A DNA stretch of 64,000 nt, from the NCBI GenBank assembly GCA_028688225.1, contig JAQTYQ010000005.1:55001-119000 (forward strand). Reading direction: 5' to 3'. Position 1 is the first letter of the stretch, and every line of letters begins with the position of its first letter. This DNA is from Opitutaceae bacterium (GTDB lineage Bacteria; Verrucomicrobiota; Verrucomicrobiia; Opitutales; Opitutaceae). The notes under the pieces are model-generated. The model made no database searches and had not been told where the DNA came from. It worked only from the letters and a program-made list of their open reading frames with translations. Of this stretch, positions 63,322-64,000 are shown piece after piece. A program made the translations under genes and the position numbers.

Positions 63322-63761
63322 GAGGTCGAAGGCCGAGAGTCGAGGGTCGAAGGCCGGGCAAGTCTGGTCTTTGACGCTCCCACGCCCAAGGAACGGTTCA
63401 GAGCCGCAATGCGGATGGCCAAATGGTGAACATGATCCAGCGCCGATTCCAACGATTGAACTGAAAGGTAACCGAGGTCTCGGGCGAGATATAGATGTGA
63501 CGCCAGTTCCATGGCGGAGCCGTATGACTGCTCCAAAAAGCGCGCAAAATCCCGATCCGAATTGCGCCCGGAACCTTCCGCGATGTTGGCCGAGATTGAA
63601 ACGGCTGCCCGTCTGGCTTGGGAAGTGAGAGCGTGCAATTCCTCGACTGAAAAAACTTGGGAGAGACCGTAGGTTTCGCGATTGAGACGTCGGGCATCCT
63701 GCCCGACGTCGAGCTTCTCGAACCGGAAGCGGGGAGGATGTTCAGGGGTTGTATTTTTCAC
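63318..63761 (-). CDS. S23/IVP-type four-helix-bundle protein
   Basis: 147 residues. The four-helix family also known from 23S rRNA intervening sequences: FRFEKLDVGQDARRLNRETY, FSVEELHALTSQARRAAVSI, SANIAEGSGRNSDRDFARFL (the conserved N/GS-R motif) and DLGYLSVQSLESALDHV. The C-terminal tail (LARPSTLDSRPSTS) is a translation of the GTCGA repeat at 63325-63358. Matching repeat units lie beyond the 5' end in inverted orientation. The function of such stand-alone proteins is unknown. Confidence 0.85.
   Translation of the reverse strand: MKNTTPEHPPRFRFEKLDVGQDARRLNRETYGLSQVFSVEELHALTSQARRAAVSISANIAEGSGRNSDRDFARFLEQSYGSAMELASHLYLARDLGYLSVQSLESALDHVHHLAIRIAALNRSLGVGASKTRLARPSTLDSRPSTS
63325..63358 (+). 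repeat. GTCGA-type repeat, left of the S23 gene
   Basis: GTCGAAGGCCGAGAGTCGAG followed by GGTCGAAGGCCG; overlaps the last codons of the S23-type gene. Confidence 0.7.
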
Positions 63762-63841
63762 GAACTCCTTCTGGACGGCTCATCCAAGCTCGGCAAACGG
63801 GAAACATTCACGGGTGGGCCCCTCGACCCCCAATCAGGGAC

Positions 63842-63868
63842 CTTCGCCTTTCGACCCTCGACTTTCGA
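63842..63868 (-). repeat. GTCGA-type repeat, right of the S23 gene (inverted)
   Basis: On the minus strand GTCGAAAGTCGAGGGTCGAA followed by AGGCGAAG; inverted with respect to the copy at 63325-63358, so the S23 gene is bracketed. Confidence 0.7.
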
Positions 63869-63884
63869 CAAGATTGCGCGGTCT

Positions 63885-64000
63885 TCATTGCCCGAGGACC
63901 CATGCAAAGATCAGCGGAGCGACGATGGTGGCGTCGCTCTCGATGATGAAGCCCGGCGTATCAACGCCGAGCTTGCCCCAGGTGATCTTTTCATTGGGCA
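63885..64000 (-). CDS. Deoxyhypusine-synthase-like protein, C-terminal fragment (cut by right edge)
   Basis: Only the last 38 codons are visible, ending at a TGA at 63885. They read EKITWGKLGVDTPGFIIESD followed by ATIVAPLIFAWVLGQ. The WGK and DATIVxPL elements are those of the deoxyhypusine/homospermidine synthase family near its C-terminus, where the lysine of WGK is the catalytic residue. With so little sequence the family call is tentative. It lies just upstream (minus strand) of the S23-type gene, 123 bp away. Confidence 0.5.
   Translation of the reverse strand, partial: PNEKITWGKLGVDTPGFIIESDATIVAPLIFAWVLGQ

Noticed and set aside
1..64000. CRISPR arrays, rRNA genes, prophage or classical insertion sequences
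   Set aside because: No regularly spaced repeats with spacers, rRNA signatures, phage structural genes or transposases were found.

Overview
This window reads as a GC-rich chromosome segment of a Gram-negative bacterium, most likely a Verrucomicrobiota member of the Opitutaceae type. That placement is inferred from the gene mix (GH29 fucosidase with an AraC regulator, very large PstC and PstA proteins, DUF3570/DUF4266 genes, a POT transporter, a Kdo transferase, an S23-type four-helix-bundle gene) and from many short palindromic repeats. No rRNA, phage, transposase or CRISPR array was seen. One tRNA gene (His, GTG) is present.

Layout: 1-8.3 kb, minus strand: an AsmA/YdbH-like protein cut by the left edge, glgP, mutL, an MFS transporter and argH. 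8.3-10.7 kb: a small exported protein, an OsmC protein and a beta-lactamase-fold serine hydrolase. 10.9-15.6 kb: an AraC regulator divergent from a fucosidase and a second secreted glycosidase-like gene. 16-23.7 kb: DUF3570 barrel, ApbE, TlpA-like thioredoxin and DUF4266 lipoprotein, followed by a response regulator, a cupredoxin-like protein, a histidine kinase and an outer-membrane protein; this looks like an envelope redox or metal module. 23.9-28.4 kb: tyrA, aroA, cmk, plsC and convergent trpA. 28.5-31.6 kb: a nuclease-family gene, then a repeat-rich, lower-GC accessory stretch with an orphan membrane gene, a GIY-YIG gene, tRNA-His and two damaged tRNA-His copies carrying a 20-bp palindrome. 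31.7-42.5 kb: phosphate physiology (DUF47-pit facing phoU-pstB-pstA-pstC-pstS-porin). 42.7-45.3 kb: a SNF2 helicase bracketed by inverted copies of a 26-bp repeat. 45.6-49.6 kb: a tightly coupled four-gene operon (GT4, MGDG-synthase-like GT, diacylglycerol kinase-like, PlcP-like phosphoesterase). 49.7-64 kb: a Tat-type nitrilase, a decayed glycosidase gene, a TonB receptor, two tandem CocE/S15 hydrolases, a POT peptide transporter, kdtA, an S23 gene and a deoxyhypusine-synthase-like gene cut by the right edge.

How it fits together: two 7+4-bp triple direct repeats of PhoB-box form lie upstream of the porin-pst operon and of the GT4/GT/DAGK/PlcP operon. Phosphate uptake and replacement of phospholipids by glycolipids may therefore be co-regulated. 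The strongest unexplained signals are (i) the tRNA-His/GIY-YIG/palindrome locus, with the same palindrome also in frame inside a glycosidase pseudogene, (ii) a flavinylation-type motif in the DUF3570 barrel next to apbE, and (iii) the lipid-remodelling operon with its candidate Pho box. All assignments come from reading the sequence; no database search was run.
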